Below the pieces are notes generated by a model, which saw nothing but the letters and a program-made list of their open reading frames with translations, had not been told where the DNA came from and did not search any database. A stretch of 64,000 nucleotides of DNA from CAZEER01 sp964511215 (GTDB taxonomy: Bacteria; Fidelibacterota; Marinisomatia; Marinisomatales; UBA1611), in assembly GCA_964511215.1 (NCBI GenBank), contig CAZEER010000004.1, positions 1 to 64,000 of the forward strand. Direction: 5' to 3'. Below, piece after piece: positions 63,200-64,000 of this stretch (positions are counted from its first letter, which is position 1; each line of letters begins with the position of its first letter). The translations under genes and the position numbers were made by a program.

Positions 63200-64000
63200 T
63201 CTCGCAAACCCTAAAGCACAATACTTATCCAATAAAAAACTAATTGATAATTCAATTAAAAAAGTTTTGGCAAATGGTAATTATATTTTGGGAGAGCAAG
63301 TGAAGCTTTTTGAAGAAGAATTTGCAAAATATAATGGTGTCAATTATGCAATAGGTGTTGGTAGTGGTACGGAAGCACTCCACATAGCATTAAAGGCAAA
63401 TGGTATTGGGGCAGGTGATGAGGTTATAACTACTGCTCATACAGCTGTTGCAACGGCTTCAGCTATCGTATTATCTGGTGCAAAACCTATTTTCATCGAT
63501 GTTAATTCCACTACAATGAATATAGAACCCAAATTAATTGAATCGGCAATTAACTCAACAACAAAAGCTATAATTCCAGTCCATATATATGGACAACCTT
63601 GCGAGATGGATGATATATCAGAAATTGCAAGAATATATGATCTTAAAATAATTGAAGACTGTTCTCAGGCACATGGAGCGACTTATAATAGATCTCGAGT
63701 AGGTACTTTAGGAAATGTTGGTTGTTTCAGTTTTTATCCAACAAAAAATCTGGGTGCAATCGGAGATGGAGGTGCTATAGTTACTAATGATAAAGTCTTG
63801 GATAGAAAAATTAGGTTATTGAGACAATACGGTTGGAATAAAAGGTATATTAGTAGTGATGAAGGTTGGAATAGTAGGCTAGACGAACTTCAAGCTGCAA
63901 TACTTCGTATTAAATTAAGAACTTTGGATGAAGATAATGCACTTCGAGCAAAACACGCAATAAAATACAATGAAAGTTTTAATAATTTACCTATTGAGCT
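63192..64000 (+). CDS. DegT/DnrJ/EryC1-family sugar aminotransferase (3' end outside the window)
   Basis: ATG at 63192 opens a frame that runs to the window edge (269 codons seen). NGNYILGEQVKLFEEEFA, AIGVGSGTEALHIALKA, PVHIYGQPCEMDDI and EDCSQAHGATYNRSRVGTLG are typical; the PLP Lys is in FSFYPTKNLGAIGDGGAIV. It transfers an amino group to a keto-sugar nucleotide. It overlaps the C-methyltransferase by 8 bp, so the two likely act on the same intermediate. The C-terminus is not visible. Confidence 0.95.
   Translation, partial: MINLANPKAQYLSNKKLIDNSIKKVLANGNYILGEQVKLFEEEFAKYNGVNYAIGVGSGTEALHIALKANGIGAGDEVITTAHTAVATASAIVLSGAKPIFIDVNSTTMNIEPKLIESAINSTTKAIIPVHIYGQPCEMDDISEIARIYDLKIIEDCSQAHGATYNRSRVGTLGNVGCFSFYPTKNLGAIGDGGAIVTNDKVLDRKIRLLRQYGWNKRYISSDEGWNSRLDELQAAILRIKLRTLDEDNALRAKHAIKYNESFNNLPIE

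Noticed and set aside
38268..64000. Prophage or transposon in the polysaccharide locus
   Set aside because: No integrase, transposase, terminal repeats or attachment duplication were seen; differences look like gene gain and decay.

Overview
The window is a strongly AT-rich bacterial scaffold with two 100-N placeholder gaps, probably from a metagenome or single-cell assembly. A division and wall (dcw) cluster with the meso-DAP type of MurE, a PorU-type sortase of the type IX secretion system, a mitochondrial-type aconitase, a group-1 P5C dehydrogenase and frequent TTG starts together suggest a Gram-negative member of the Fibrobacterota-Chlorobiota-Bacteroidota (FCB) group. A marine Marinimicrobia (SAR406)-like lineage is my best guess, but that is inference and no rRNA marker is present.

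Region 1 (1-6748, minus strand) is a tight operon: pruA, arcC, sucC, sucD, ndk, then an acidic-repeat lipoprotein that runs off the left edge, with dusB just upstream. It reads as amino-acid catabolism (P5C to glutamate) feeding succinyl-CoA/succinate and nucleotide phosphorylation. rpmB (plus) and a strong hairpin terminator separate it from region 2.

Region 2 (7201-29544, minus strand) is transcribed porU, maf, arfB, a rodZ-like gene, then the complete dcw cluster mraZ-rsmH-ftsL-ftsI-murE-murF-mraY-murD-ftsW-murG-murC-murB-ftsQ-ftsA-ftsZ. Nearly every junction overlaps. Candidate MraZ operator repeats precede mraZ. porU contains an assembly gap.

Region 3 (29685-38774) holds aconitase, a coiled-coil protein, an M23 peptidase, miaB, a lapA/lapB-like pair, a SPOR protein, a selenocysteine tRNA gene (anticodon UCA, long variable arm), a probable outer-membrane barrel protein and, on the minus strand, a NusG paralogue of the UpxY type.

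Region 4 (38873-64000, plus strand) is a large surface-polysaccharide locus. It starts with a three-domain HTH/HATPase/STAS-like regulator and a leader hairpin, then a CpsB-type phosphatase, an SLBB export protein, a Wzc kinase (interrupted by the second gap), a bifunctional ATP sulfurylase/APS kinase and a Wzm/Wzt ABC exporter. The interior is unusual. Three or four thiamine-diphosphate enzymes (a mini E1 alpha/beta pair, an acetolactate-synthase-like protein, a split transketolase) surround a PanB-like hydroxymethyltransferase. They are followed by two aldo/keto reductases with a ParB-like C-terminal domain, three SDR epimerase-like proteins lacking the usual Tyr-x-x-x-Lys spacing, an uncharacterised duplicated helical protein, methyltransferases (one NovU/TylCIII-like C-methyltransferase), a glycosyltransferase and a sugar aminotransferase. 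This looks like a pathway for an unusual, probably branched-chain, sugar. Two decayed gene remnants in the locus (a GDP-mannose-dehydratase-like gene and an apparent hddA/hddC fusion) suggest an ancestral heptose pathway was lost.
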